Counted from the first letter of the stretch, positions 33,890 to 45,230 are shown. The stretch is 64,000 bases of DNA from Nautilus pompilius (GCA_018389105.1 JACATO010001572.1:62001-126000); one strand, 5' to 3'. Made by a program: numbers and translations. The notes: generated by a model not told the origin, from the letters alone.

Positions 33890-34215
33890 AAAAGCTCGTC
33901 GTGGGGGCAGGAGACGTGAGCGAGCGCCGCTCCGTTCCAGCTATGAGTTATTTTCTGCTGGAATTCACCTCTATAGAGGGCATTGTATCACGCGCTTGGC
34001 TTCACGCTTCCATTTCTGAATAAGGGCCTGGCGAGAGGGAGAATGGTCCCTTTACGGGTTTGCGCTTTGTGCTCGGGCCTTCTTTGCCGAGCCGTTTCGC
34101 TTTCCGTATTCCAAGAGACGTCTTTCACCGACGGGAAGCCGGCGATGACGTGGCCGGATAATGGTCTCCTTTTATTAGCTGACAGGTGCGCGATATATTC
34201 AGTCCGCGGATAAGC
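33890..34215. promoter_or_regulatory. GC-rich island downstream of the promoter-like segment
   Basis: A compact GC-rich block carries ATGACGTGGCC (CRE-like) near 34145 and TAGCTGACAGGTGCG (TALE-homeodomain-like) near 34178. It ends abruptly at an A-rich stretch. The location fits a first-intron enhancer for the candidate promoter upstream, which is inference only. Confidence 0.3.
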
Positions 34216-34680
34216 AGCAGAAACAAACAACAACAACACAACAACAAAACAAGAAAAATCTTAAAAGAAAAAGAAAACAAAAAAAAAAAAAAAACACTTT
34301 GGTAAATAATTGAATTAATCCCACATAAAAATCGGGCAAATAATATAATGAATAATTTTTGAATGACTTTTATAAGAAGAAAGAGAAGAAAGCTTAAATC
34401 AGACGTGGACATTAAATATTATATATTTATAGTTAATAATAAAAAAGAATGATGGGAAACCCATTTCTCAATGAGTGGAGTGTGTTCCAAGATGATTTCA
34501 TGCTCATTAGGGTATCGTAACAGGCAGAACTTGGCTTTCCATCAACAATCTTACATTTTAATATAAACCTGTTAGTACAATTATGTTTACCAGAAGCGCA
34601 TAACAATCGGATGAAGTATGCGGATATTAATTCGTACGGCTTTCTTCGGTACCCTTGGTTTTCTCTCATCCCGTTAAAAC
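34216..34680. other. AT-rich spacer
   Basis: A-rich and AT-rich DNA with no supported feature. Confidence 0.5.
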
Positions 34681-34686
34681 ACTACC

Positions 34687-34850
34687 CACACTCACACACA
34701 CCACACTCTCTCTCTAGCTCCATCTCTCATCTCTCTCTCTCTCTCCCCTCTATCTCTAGCTCCATCTCTCATCTATCTCTCTCCACCCTTCTCTCTCTCT
34801 CTTCTCTCTCACCCTCTCTCTCTAGCTCCATCTCTCCATCTCTCTCTCTC

Positions 34851-34903
<53 letters not shown>

Positions 34904-34915
34904 CCTCCTCCCTCA
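34687..34915. repeat. (CT)n array with CTAGCTCCAT words
   Basis: CT repeats are broken by CTCTAGCTCCATCTCTCATC words that recur three times. Confidence 0.93.
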
Positions 34916-36680
34916 TTGTCAACGTTCTCAGCGAGTGCTAAATCGAAAACAAGTTGGATATAGCAACGATATTTTTTCGCTAATTCTGTTCAACAACGGA
35001 GCGAGCGATACAACAGCTTACCTAAACAGCGTATTTAATGGTGCACCATTTCGTAATTATTAAGGGATAAAAAGGGAAGAAGGCGTTAGGTTACTAGATC
35101 GCATTATCCTTTAGAGAAACTGGTAAGCAGCTAAACTCATGGTCCAAATCCGTGCGAATTACAGAAGTTTAGATTTAATTTTAAATGAGAACGTTCAGCA
35201 CGATTCTTCAGGCAACAATTACAATTCATGTATGAATTTCCAGCTAAGCCCCCATTTTTAAGAAAAAAATATTATATTCTATAAAATAATTCTGCAAAAC
35301 AAAAACGAAAAGATAAAATGAAATTCTAAGTTCTATTAATTGATTGGCTGTTTCTGGTTCTTTTAAAGTCAAGAAAGTATTAAGATACCCGTATATTTTC
35401 TATGGTGGCAGTGTAGAAATAAAGTACTTTCGCCAGCTTTTGTGTGCACAGGTTAAACGTTTGTTCAGATTCTAGTGGAATGAAATCACGCGACGTAGAT
35501 CAGGTCGGCCAAGAGTTATCGCACGAGCTCAACATCGTGACATTTGTTTGTTTACTAACCGGCTGAGAAACTGGGATTCTGACATGAAGCTGACGAACCG
35601 ATGGAATAGATTGAACCCATCTGAGGGAGGCTTAGACCGCGAGCTTTACACTTGTACAGGGAATCATTTTCTCGTTAGCCAATCCAAAAAAAAAAGCGAG
35701 CCATCGTCAACAAATTTTTTGCTAAAAGGTAGATTTTTGTTTCTTTTATAGAGAACGACAAGTCCCGCTCCGAAGTTCGCATTATCCGACCAGAATCCAT
35801 CCAAAACATCGAGATTAAAGAAACCCAGCAAAGCGGCTTAGAGATTTTAAGGTAGAAGCCTCCTGGTGTGGGCGGTGATCACCCCTTCGACAGGACAAGC
35901 GTTACAGAAGTTTTACAGTCACGTGGCGGTTTGAGCGCTTTTCACAGACTAAAATCAGTTCCCCGGTCTTATATTTTAAAATCTACGCCATACCTATTTG
36001 GCGACTTTGAGCCAGAAGCGTTTTGCCAGATGCTGCAGACTTTGTCACTACATAATGGATCTGTATCCCGCAACTTGCCACCGAGGGCAGGAATTACTCC
36101 TTGGACGTCAAGCAGTCACAGTCGCGTACCTTGAATACCAACTGACACCACAGCAGAATTAAACAATCAATGGGACATCGCTGTCTCAGATGCCTCGTTC
36201 GGTGTCGATTCGAAGCATTGAATTTTAAATAATATTTAAGAAAAAAAGAAGCACTGTTTTCTGTTCCGCGTATACTCGAGAAACTTACCATGAAGACAGT
36301 TTTCACTTAACCTTTTGTCTTTTGTCGGTGTGTTTTATAATGTATTGTTAATACGGATAAATTTGTTGCAGCAAAAAAAGTATAAACAATTATTTTTTGG
36401 CGAATTAATTCACTAGAAACAAAACAGCGTCGGGAAGGCAAATATCCACCATTGTTGGCTTTGTGGTATCGTGTATGTAGCTTTAAACACAAAATCTCTG
36501 TTTATGATAACAGTAATTACTCTATCTGCCTAAAAAGAAATTCCCGTGGTAAATGGAGACACTTCAATTTTATTATTGACTTTGTAAATAATATTGTAGG
36601 TGGGCTAAAAGGTAAAACAGAAGGTAGATTCCGACTAGGGCTTTAAACATTGGTGATATGGTTATTATAATAATATCGGT
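34916..36680. other. AT-rich spacer
   Basis: No gene is recognised. ATAGATTGAACCCATCTGAG near 35606 is weakly tRNA-like. Confidence 0.4.
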
Positions 36681-36684
36681 TTCC

Positions 36685-36745
36685 CGTCTTTGCTCATCTG
36701 GTAAAGGAACGAACTGCGAGGTTGGACTCGAATCTTCTTACAAAA
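36685..36745 (+). repeat. tRNA-like SINE fragment
   Basis: TTGCTCATCTGGTAAAGG and GAGGTTGGACTCGAATC are well-spaced A and B boxes. The sequence after them (AAAAGTTGAAAAGTAG) is unrelated to tRNA, as expected of a SINE body. Confidence 0.4.
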
Positions 36746-36881
36746 GTTGAAAAGTAGATGCAACTTTATTCACACAGTAAGAAAGAAGACTGCTGACGGC
36801 ACGTTATCTTCTGAGATGAAGGAAGACTCTTAGTCGTTTCCCATGGCCACGCGTAGTTGGCAATAAGCTACAAAATCTTTC

Positions 36882-37176
36882 ACCTTAACTGGTGAGGCAT
36901 TGTCGAAGGTTAGGTGAGGAGTCAAGAGCCCACCTGAATTACCAAAAGAAACATTACCAAGACAGACAGACCAGACGCAAGTATGAGGAAACTCGGGCAG
37001 ATCACCCAAGTGTGGTACCTCCCTAATCTTTCCCCTTAACTGGTAAGACATTGTCGAAGAAGGTTAGGTGAGGGGTCAAGAGCCCACCTGAATTACCAAA
37101 AGAAACATTACCAAGACAGACCAGACGCAAGTATGAGGAAACTCGGGCAGATCACCCAAGTGTGGTACCTCCCTAG
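36882..37176. repeat. 152-bp tandem duplication
   Basis: Two adjacent copies run from CCTTAACTGGT to GTGTGGTACCTCCCTA, the first starting at 36882 and the second at 37034. They differ by a few substitutions and small indels such as an extra GACA in the first copy. No coding logic is visible. Confidence 0.9.
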
Positions 37177-37603
37177 AGTGCCAAAAAAAGGGGGTTAAGG
37201 TCTCATACACTTGCTTGAAGATGGATCTCCCTACCTCTGAAGACCTCTTGTTGGTTCGCTTCTCATGAGGTTATTTTAAAAAAATAATCTTTTAGAAGCT
37301 CAACAAGCGAAGTTAAACAGAATTGTTTTGACGAAAGCGAAGAAAAACGACGGTGACACTTTCAAAGGATTTTTAAGAGTCCAGATATTTTACATAGGAA
37401 AAGAATGGCGCAATCTAAAGTTGATAGTGTTCGGCGATTTCCGTTTGTATCTTTTACCAAACGGATTAGCAGCTTTGCTTGATTAACCACGAACTTTCCG
37501 ACATGTTAGGCGTATCGACCGTTAAAGGGACTTTCCAACGTTTATAGCCAACAGGAAACGTATCAGCGGATCACAGGTGCAAACACGTGTACATAAGAAA
37601 TGT
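37177..37603. other. AT-rich spacer
   Basis: I see no feature. Confidence 0.5.
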
Positions 37604-38010
37604 ACGCTGCAGTGGGACAAGTGAAGTGTTAACCCTATCAACGCTGCAGTGGGACAAGTGAAGTGTTAACCCTATCAACGCCGCAGTGGGACAAGTGAAG
37701 TGTTAACCCTATCAACGCTGCAGTGGGACAAGTGAAGTGTTAACCCTATCAATGCTGCAGTGGGACAAGTGAAGTGTTAACCCTATCAACGCTGCAGTGG
37801 GACAAGTGAAGTGTTAACCCTATCAACGCTGCAGTGGGACAAGTGAAGTGTTAACCCTATCAACGCTGCAGTGGGACAAGTGAAGTGTTAACCCTATCAA
37901 CGCTGCAGTGGGACAAGTGAAGTGTTAACCCTATCAACGCTGCAGTGGGACAAGTGAAGTGTTAACCCTATCAACGCTGCAGTGGGACAAGTGAAGTGTT
38001 AACCCTATCA
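37604..38010. repeat. 37-bp minisatellite, exactly 11 copies
   Basis: Eleven complete units of 37 bp stand head to tail. Each contains GCTGCAGTGGGACAAGTG and GTTAACCCTATCA. Only two units differ, by one base each (GCCGCAG in copy 3 and AATGCTG in copy 5). The array starts and ends on unit boundaries. Each unit has a PstI site and a HpaI site. Thirty-seven is not a multiple of three, so no repeat protein is encoded. Confidence 0.97.
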
Positions 38011-39660
38011 AAACAGAGGCAATCAATTCGAGTTTCTGCGGCCAGTTATTCTCTTTCGTCCTATCAGTTTGTAGAAAGAAAAAAATGTAACACCTGTGTA
38101 CAGGTCACACAGTGATTACCTTTCTTTCCCATTAAATGTCTAAAAAGAAAAAAAGATCACTAAATGAGCTGAAAATTGTCATCTCCGAAAATGTAATTAA
38201 GCAAATACCTTTTCTTTTTTCTTTTTATTTTCGTGTTTTGAGATAACTTGTGTTAGATCACCCTAAAGCGGTTTTCCATCCGACTGCTTATTATTGGCAG
38301 GATTTTAACTTCAACTGATGAAAAATCTTTTGTGTTGTCTGAATTTCTTTTTTCTTAAAAAAAGAAAAATTCTCGTGTCATAACCCACAAAAGAATACAT
38401 TATGTTATTTTTAAAATAAAAAAAAAATGATTAATTATTTATGCAAGGAATAAAGCTTTATAGTTTAGAAAAAGAAAATGCAACGCATATAAAACAAAAG
38501 ATTTGGGATAACTGCATTAACTTTCTGTCATTTTTTGTAAAATGTTTTCTACTTTGAGTTATGGAATATTTGCAGATTGAATTTACCTAAGAAAACCTGT
38601 CTTATCTTAGGATGACTTCGTGTTAACAATACTTCGGCTGCGAGCAAGAAACTAGTTTCTGTAAAAGATGATATCTTGTTAATTGTTGCCTTGCACACCA
38701 TTAAGTCAATGCTGGTATACTAATCACTTGATGGTAAATACTTGTATATATATATATACATTCTTTGAACGATATTTAATCAATGAGAGGCGTCAAAGAG
38801 ATCATGTCTGGAAGCTTTTAAGGTTTATACTTTTACCATCTTTTATAATTACTGTTTTAAATATGCACAGAAATTCGACTTTTCCTCATTTTGAACATGC
38901 GGCAACACGAAACAGGTTGTAACCGAGGGCGAATTATTTATCAGTAATGGTGTTTCTTGTTAATGGTGAACAAACAAAAAAAAGTTGGGTCCAGCGTCTT
39001 ATGAAATAAGGAATTCTAATTCACAGTGTAGCGATGTCCAAGAAAACTATTTATCTAAACATGGATTTAGATGAAGATGTTCTGACGTCTTCTAGGGTAT
39101 ATTTAGTGTAGTGGCGAGGTAGGAAAGCTATTCGATCCCTCGTGGCAACCTTTTAAAAACCAGGTTCATTCTGACGACGTCACGGCATGAGCCCTTCCCA
39201 CACCCCCTTTGTTGGTAATCGCATGACCAATATTTTTCCAAGTTTGTTTAGTTCTGCCATATGCTTGTTGTCCACCGTTCTTCTTAGAGATACGAGAACG
39301 ACAATTTTAAAAATGCGCTCCAGAATTTCTTTGATTAGTCTCGAAATTTTTCAAAAACCCCAAAGCAGTGCAAACAATTAAAATTTTTTTTTAAAAGGGT
39401 GCGTTTCTCCAAACACCACAGTGAGATAGAATGTTCGAAGTTCAAATATGTCTGGAAGTACATTCGATATTCGAACACCTGTTCCGTAGATTTAAATGGG
39501 CCCTGATGCGGAAGGGATGATCAAACAAGAAAGAAAGCACCTGTCAACCAATCCGGGCAGACAAGCGACAGTGAACACCTTCATCTACGTGGAGTTCTTT
39601 GTAAAATAATCATTTCATTGTTTGATTTTGTTTTGTAGCTATTCATTAATAAATAAATGT
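38011..39660. other. AT-rich spacer with a tRNA-like fragment
   Basis: Mostly AT-rich. TTTAGTGTAGTGGCGAGG and GCTATTCGATCCCTCG near 39103-39145 form a plausible A/B box pair of a SINE remnant. A (TA)n run lies near 38744-38759. No gene is recognised. Confidence 0.4.
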
Positions 39661-39685
39661 GTGTGGGGGGGGCGGAGAGAGACAG

Positions 39686-39725
<40 letters not shown>

Positions 39726-39800
39726 CGCGTGTGTGTTTGTCTGTCTGCCAGTCTGCCTACCTGTCTGTCAGTGCACGTGCATGTGTATGCCTGCGTCTCC
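39660..39800. repeat. Compound GA / CTGTCTGC / GT repeat
   Basis: A G-run and a GA run are followed by CTGTCTGCC-type and CGTGCATGTG words. Frames across it on both strands are artefacts. Confidence 0.85.
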
Positions 39801-40930
39801 CTCGCTCTACGAAGCCATTCAACTATGGAATCATTCATCACGATTCTTGTTAGAAAGTCATTCATCTCCATTCATTCATACGTTTCGCTGATAGACGTAT
39901 AAAAGGTCGCGCTCTATTTGAGCTGCCCTTTTATGAACGTATATTTCTCAATATGCTTAAAGACCCGTTGAGTCGTAAACTCGGTGTATAATCGAATGAG
40001 CGCACGGCCTGACTACAATGTGTAGCTTGTCTGAAGATTAATTCAACGTAATCCGCTTTCCAGTTAAAATTTCTTTGTGTAAATACCTACGTTTGAAAGA
40101 GATATTTTAAGATAATTTTAGCCCATGGGTGACTTACACGCACGTGTTTCCCCCCTTTTTCTTTGGTATGTACAAGCGTATGAATCTGGGATCTATTCTC
40201 GCTGGTGAATCGTTTAGATTTATATCGATGTCTTCGTCTCTACACGAAGTATTGGGGAGTATATCTACCTGAACGGTATCCGTCCGCCACTAAAATAACA
40301 AAAAATTCTTGACGAGCACTTTAAATTTTAGTCCAAAACCCGTCTGTCTGCTTTACCTGTATTAATTCTACACAATGAAAACCAGTAGTCCGCCCAATAC
40401 TCACATCGGCTTTTTGTAAATGCGGCTCCTAGCAGTGTCCTTCACAATTATGTTTGCTCGAGAGCCCTGTCCCTGTCTTCGCAGGCAGTACCATTTGACG
40501 CCGTTCATACCTGCAAAGACTTTCGACTTTGTCGCATTTGGTCAGCATTCCAACCTGCTCACACACCCGGGGGGGGGGAATCTCTAGACCATACCCGCAT
40601 TGGCGATGACGTTGAAGCAGTGTCTAATATACCTCATCGTCGTTAGCTAAGATTGTTGACGATGTCACATTGGCCACGCTGCCAGTTTCATGTTAACTGA
40701 TGTAAGTAAAACAAATAAACCATAAAATATATACCTTCTTCTTGGTTTCTCGGCATTTTGCACTAAAAATTACGAGGTAGAAATATTAATGCGCGATCAA
40801 GCTAATTTTTATGCATATTATAATTGTCTTTGTGTAAAAAAAATATATATATACTTATTTTATACGAGTTTCGTAGTAGCTTGTCTTTTAAATGAAATAA
40901 ATGTATTGCAAATTGTAAGTAAACTAACTG
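39801..40930. other. Spacer with a TATA-like word
   Basis: GACGTATAAAAGG at 39895 is a TATA-box-like word without other promoter support. A G-run lies near 40571. No gene is recognised. Confidence 0.35.
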
Positions 40931-40939
40931 TTTGCAGTG

Positions 40940-41110
40940 TATTTGGCAGTGTAAGTTAGCGGTGTGGTGTAATAATTGATCTAAAATTCGACTCGACAGT
41001 GTATTAGCAGATTTAAGTGTCTTTCTGTAGTGCAATGGGAAATGTAAGATAGCGGTATAGCGTAATAATTGATTTTAAAAATCGACTTACTGTGTACCAG
41101 AAACTTCAAC
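40940..41110. repeat. Degenerate 93-bp direct repeat
   Basis: TGTAAGTTAGCGGTGTGG...TAATAATTGAT near 40950 recurs as TGTAAGATAGCGGTATAG...TAATAATTGAT near 41043. GCAGTGTAT words frame both. The two copies are diverged. Confidence 0.7.
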
Positions 41111-41500
41111 TAAAATTTGCAGTGTATTGGCAAGTGTATAAAGAGGCTTAGATAGAACGATTGGATAGGGTACTAGAAGGTGAACGAGAAATAACCACGT
41201 TCAGTATCAGAGTGCGAGGAGTAATGTAAATATTTGCATGTGGCATACTGCCATATTTTCCCTCGCTATTAAGGATCATCGCAGATTTCGTTCGCGAATA
41301 ATTAACGAGTTATAACTCCTCCAAAGTGTTTGGAGGTCTATAACGATAAACAAACAAAACCCTAAAATCATTTATTAAAACATTATTTAACTGATATCTA
41401 TTTTTAAATATCCCACCCCAACCCACACAAAGCAAAAAGGAAAACAACCTAGGGTTACTGTCGCGGTTACCGGGAAGAGAAATCGACAGTTCCGTCCTAC
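41111..41500. other. AT-rich spacer
   Basis: I see no feature. Confidence 0.45.
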
Positions 41501-41502
41501 AG

Positions 41503-41516
41503 CCACCAGGGGCCGC
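41503..41516 (+). promoter_or_regulatory. CTCF-like motif
   Basis: CCACCAGGGGCCGC matches the CTCF core consensus at 13 of 14 positions. It lies at the edge of a GC-rich block (41490-41640). Confidence 0.3.
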
Positions 41517-41764
41517 TCGAGTCTTCGATCATCTCCACGGACGGTCGGGGGAAAATCGCTGCTGGAAAACGGCCGGCGGCGATTAGTTTTGGAATAATCC
41601 GATTTCTGCCGGGATTGGCGAAGACCCGAAAATTTCTTCTCGATGATTAAACTTCCCCATCCCCCCTTTTTTGTCCCTGCTGTAGACGGCGCTTATTCCG
41701 ATTTCGCGCGCCAGGTGGCACAAAAGACTTCGTTTCCCCCAACAACCAAAAAAAAAAAAAAAAA

Positions 41765-41998
41765 ATGGCGGCGTCGAGTTGGTTGTTTCCCTTGATGCTT
41801 ATTACAGAGTCAGCATTTTTTTTGTTGTTGTTGTTGTTGCTTATGTTGTTGCTGAAAGCTAATGTGGAGATGTTATTCACGGCAAGGAAGTTATCTATAC
41901 TTCTTAGAAGTAATAATAATACCAAAAGAAAAAGCCAGAGCGCCATATTTACGCGACAAGCAGCCCGTAAATGCCCGTGTAAAGATGGCTTCCGTTAA
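41765..41998 (+). CDS. Small ORF with hydrophobic N-terminus, candidate
   Basis: An ATG in the context AAAATGGCGGC opens 77 codons: MAASSWLFPLMLITESAFF, then a leucine run, then a basic hydrophilic tail ending CPCKDGFR. The leucine run is encoded by a (TTG)n microsatellite. The N-terminus would behave as a signal anchor or membrane segment. AAAATGGCGGC is also a good YY1-type promoter motif. No homology is recognised, so a microsatellite-made pseudo-signal is the simpler reading. Confidence 0.2.
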   Translation: MAASSWLFPLMLITESAFFLLLLLLLMLLLKANVEMLFTARKLSILLRSNNNTKRKSQSAIFTRQAARKCPCKDGFR

Positions 41999-42131
41999 CG
42001 TGGCCCGCTCCGTGGCTTCCTCGAAACCGCGTGCCGACAATCCACCAAAGAGACAACCTCCATCCCCCCGGTCTCAGGTTCCTAGACCTAGGGGAGGATG
42101 CCGGCTTTGTGACCCCCCCAGACGTCTGTAG
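41985..42131 (+). CDS. Small Pro/Arg-rich ORF, candidate
   Basis: An ATG in strong context (AAAGATGGC) opens 48 codons, MASVNVARSVASSKPRADNP, followed by a Pro-, Arg- and Ser-rich tail and CRLCDPPRRL. It overlaps the preceding small ORF in another frame. AAGATGGCTTCCG looks like joined YY1- and ETS-type sites, which are often found at promoters over start codons. The function is unknown. Confidence 0.2.
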   Translation: MASVNVARSVASSKPRADNPPKRQPPSPRSQVPRPRGGCRLCDPPRRL

Positions 42132-42139
42132 TGATGCAC

Positions 42140-43140
42140 CTCTGAAGAATAACTGCTCGTCTCTGCTCATCCGGTAGTATTTCTAGGGGTTCTCGTTCGC
42201 CGCATCCGGTCTCTTTTTAACCATCCATGACCACCAACTGATTGTTTACGTCAGCGTCGCTACGGGAGTTAACCAGGGCTTGCCTTTTCGGAGATGACGC
42301 CAGAGCATTTCTTCTGGTACAAAGTATAATTAAGTCAGGCCGAACTTGTCTACAATCGAATTTTTCTCTTTTACTTCATACTACGGCTACTTGTACAGAT
42401 ACAAAATAATAAGCTGAGGTTTATAATTAGCTAAAACATTATTTAAAAGCTTAATCTAAGTCTCTCGGCAATAGCACCAACTGGCAGAAAACGGAGCTAA
42501 GGGCACGTAATTCACCTGTCCTTATTTTCAGTCTCGTTACACTGCAACGGGATATGTCGATAAAGCGAAACAAATCATATGCAATTTATCTAAACTTTAT
42601 AAATTATTGTGGGGGTAAGTTTCTACATTAAGGAGGGCCTAAATTGTCAGAAAAACGTATATCAAAGGCGAAAAGTATGGAGACCTATCGTCGTGCAAAC
42701 TACATCCGTGCGCGCTTGACAGACAACTTAATTCACCTTATAGCTTATATTGGATTATTTTATTTACCTATTTGCAATGGCAAATGTTAAATTAGATATT
42801 TCTATTAATAATACTGAAATTAATTTACTTTATTTGTTATCAGACGTTTCCCCAAAAGCTTTCTTTGTGAGGCAACCAACCGCCTCCACTGGTGAATTTT
42901 TCTTCGACGCAAGCGGCCCGATTAACTTTTCTCTGTTTAGAACTTTTTTCAGATGAACACGTAGACATATTACCTGTGCGTTCTTCTCGAAGACGATTTT
43001 ATTCATCGTTCTTTCATTTAAAAAAGATTTAAATGTCCCTGAAATAACATATTAGGAAAAGACAGCGAACCTCAGATGCTGAGAGTATAGAAACCAGGCA
43101 GGTACTTCGATCATTTCCCACCACCTTGTGAGTAAAGCTA
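42140..43140. other. Spacer
   Basis: Mixed and AT-rich unique DNA. No gene is recognised. Confidence 0.4.
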
Positions 43141-43147
43141 ACTAGAG

Positions 43148-43196
43148 AATCTACGTTTCGACGATCTTTTCTTATCGCCATCATCAGAATGTAGAA
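43148..43196 (-). other. Hammerhead-ribozyme-like core, probably incomplete
   Basis: On the minus strand CTGATGA (43181-43187) and GAAAC (43155-43159) enclose a stem GGCGAT/ATCGTC with an 8-base loop. Outside them TCTAC and GTAGA can pair. CTGATGA, a stem and GAAA are the conserved hammerhead core, and Penelope-like retroelements are known to carry small hammerheads. A third helix and the cleavage-site NUH are not visible, so activity is doubtful. Similar CGAAACG...CTGATGA words also occur in other old repeats. Confidence 0.3.
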
Positions 43197-43199
43197 TTG

Positions 43200-44030
43200 A
43201 GAGAGGAAAAAAAAAAGGAATGATTTTGGTACACCAAGACGTTTGCTTATTTTCTGACCAGAAAGCAGCCTTTAAACAGGGGAAGCAACTTTCTAACCAA
43301 CTGACAAAAGTGCAACCATATCTCTGGACACATTGTGGAATTAACTCTGTTATTCGGAGCTGAAGAATTCCGCGTTTTTGCGGTCACTATCTCTCTACTC
43401 TCGTTGCAAAATCATTGCTTGGCTTCTGTGGGTAGAGACTCGGCTTGTGACTAAGTATACCTGACTTTAAGACATGGGTGATATGTCGGTGTTCCACATG
43501 GATCCGAGAAACTTCTTCATAAGTGCGATAGCCGATTTGATCCACCGCAGAGAGACAGACCAAGCCAGCCAGCAAATTTCTTCCCATACCTCCAAGTGCA
43601 ATTTTTTTTTTTTAAATCCTGGCATTTGTGTCTTGGATTGATACGAAGAGCGAACTATAAATATAGGGGCAGTGGCCGCTCGATGCCGTGAACGACCCGG
43701 TGTTGCCTCGCAGATGGAACGATGATCGTCAATCGCCTCATAAAATGAAGCCATAGCTGCGCAGTCTTCTACACCAACACGCGATTGACCCGGGTCGCAT
43801 CTCCTTGTCGTGGATGGTATATAAAAGTCGCGGTCGAATCGGACGTTAGGGCACCTAAGAGTTCACTTATAACGGAAGCAAGAGAGAAGATCACATCTAC
43901 CATTGTCTCCACCTCCGGTCTCGTGGGGTGTATCCGTAGCATGCTCACCGCTGTAACTTCTGAAGAAGCAGCTGTTAAAGGGGATGGATGGGTCGCGGCG
44001 AGTCTTCCTGCCGGTTTAGTGGAAGAACGG
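43200..44030. other. Spacer with a TATA-like word and a tRNA-like fragment
   Basis: TATATAAAAG at 43819 is a good TATA-box match. TTCTGTGGGTAGAGACTCGG near 43428 is A-box-like. Open frames here lack an ATG or a recognised family. Confidence 0.25.
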
Positions 44031-44035
44031 CCGTT

Positions 44036-44392
44036 TTAGCAAAAATTAAAAATGTACAGTTTGTAAATCGGAAGCGAGACAAATGGTTGAACATTGCACC
44101 GGAATAATAACCGCGACGCGACTGCATTTGAAAGAAATGGAAATACCGCAGGTCTATGCGACAATGTATTGAATCTATCGCTGTATTCAAAGACCAAAGA
44201 GTTCCGAGGAGGGATGGGTCCGCCACATTCAAAGTTCATCAGAAGTCTCGGCTGAATACCATCTTGCAGACCTTCAGCCTCGCGCTCTTCGAGGGTCCCG
44301 CAGAAGAACCAACTACGTTCCGACTGGTTTCGATTTTCGAGACTCACCTGACTTAGAGTTTCCTTTTTGTACACCTTCTCTGGCAGAGCCAT
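44036..44392 (-). CDS. Small ORF or exon pair, candidate
   Basis: A minus-strand ATG at 44392 opens 118 codons, beginning MALPEKVYKKETLSQ. The frame is open upstream to about 44515 as well (ALAIGPFLKEPYGLIGLS), giving roughly 160 stop-free codons in all. After codon 15 the sequence reads CAG|GTGAGTC, a perfect donor, so the true exon might end at 44348. The upstream part holds ACTCGCTTCC and GGGAACTCTCGCG words that could instead be a tRNA-derived repeat. No family is recognised. Confidence 0.25.
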   Translation of the reverse strand: MALPEKVYKKETLSQVSLENRNQSERSWFFCGTLEEREAEGLQDGIQPRLLMNFECGGPIPPRNSLVFEYSDRFNTLSHRPAVFPFLSNAVASRLLFRCNVQPFVSLPIYKLYIFNFC

Positions 44393-44519
44393 TGACAACC
44401 CGATTAAACCGTAGGGTTCCTTCAGAAATGGTCCTATCGCCAGAGCACCAGCTATCGCACGCGAGAGTTCCCGCCTGCCACGGAAGCGAGTGCGTGCTTC
44501 TAGAACATTTTAAAAATTA

Positions 44520-44920
44520 AAAACGAACAGGAAATAGGTCCAGCTTTTACTAACCTGTAGCGCGTTTGTGTCTCTGCGGGGTCCCTCCTCCCCCTTTACA
44601 GGGAACCAAGCTGAGAGTTGCAGCATTGGTCGCTAAAAAAAGGGGGGAGATTCACTGTAGCGTCTACAGTGGCTGCTTAAAGGGAAATCTAGATGTGAGG
44701 CTCAACGGACGGCAAGTCTGGCGATGCGTGTTGGGCTATCAGGGTGCCAATACAGTGCTTGCTATCTTTTCGAAACCCTAGAGGATTTAGTTTGTTTGTG
44801 TTTAATAAGTGATGAATATAACAAGGCAGGGAAACCGTGGCAGTGTTCAGTTTATCAATCTTCTTATAATTCCATTAAATTAATAACTACAATTTTATTT
44901 AGTGTTTGAAACCTGAATAA
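44520..44920. other. Spacer
   Basis: I see no feature. Confidence 0.4.
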
Positions 44921-44924
44921 TTTT

Positions 44925-45230
44925 GAGTTCAGTCGTTTGATCCAATATAGTTGCATACCTGAGTAATATTTTCTTGCAACTGTTTGATCCGCTTTGAGTA
45001 ATATATTTTTTAAATGCTTGATCTGAACCAGTGTATATCTGAGTAATATTTTGTTGAAAATGTTTGATCCGCTTTGAGTAATATATTTTTTTGAGTAATA
45101 TTTTTTAAATGCTTGATCTGAACCAGTGTATATCTGAGTAATATTTTGTTGAAAATGTTTGATCCGCTTTGAGTAATATATTTTTTAAATGCTTGATCTG
45201 AATCAGTGTATATCTGAGTAATATTTTTAT
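44925..45230. repeat. AT-rich tandem repeat, about 80-95 bp period
   Basis: TGAGTAATATTTT, AATGCTTGATCTGAACCAG and GTTTGATCCGCTTTGAG recur three or more times. One copy has a 15-bp internal duplication of TTGAGTAATATTTTT. Earlier diverged copies extend the array leftward to about 44925. Confidence 0.88.

Noticed and set aside
37604..38010. CRISPR-like array with 37-bp repeats
   Set aside because: The units are directly tandem with no spacers, and the genome is eukaryotic.
37629..38010. Interstitial telomere repeat (TTAACCCT words)
   Set aside because: Each 37-bp unit holds only one AACCCT, and there is no run of telomeric hexamers.
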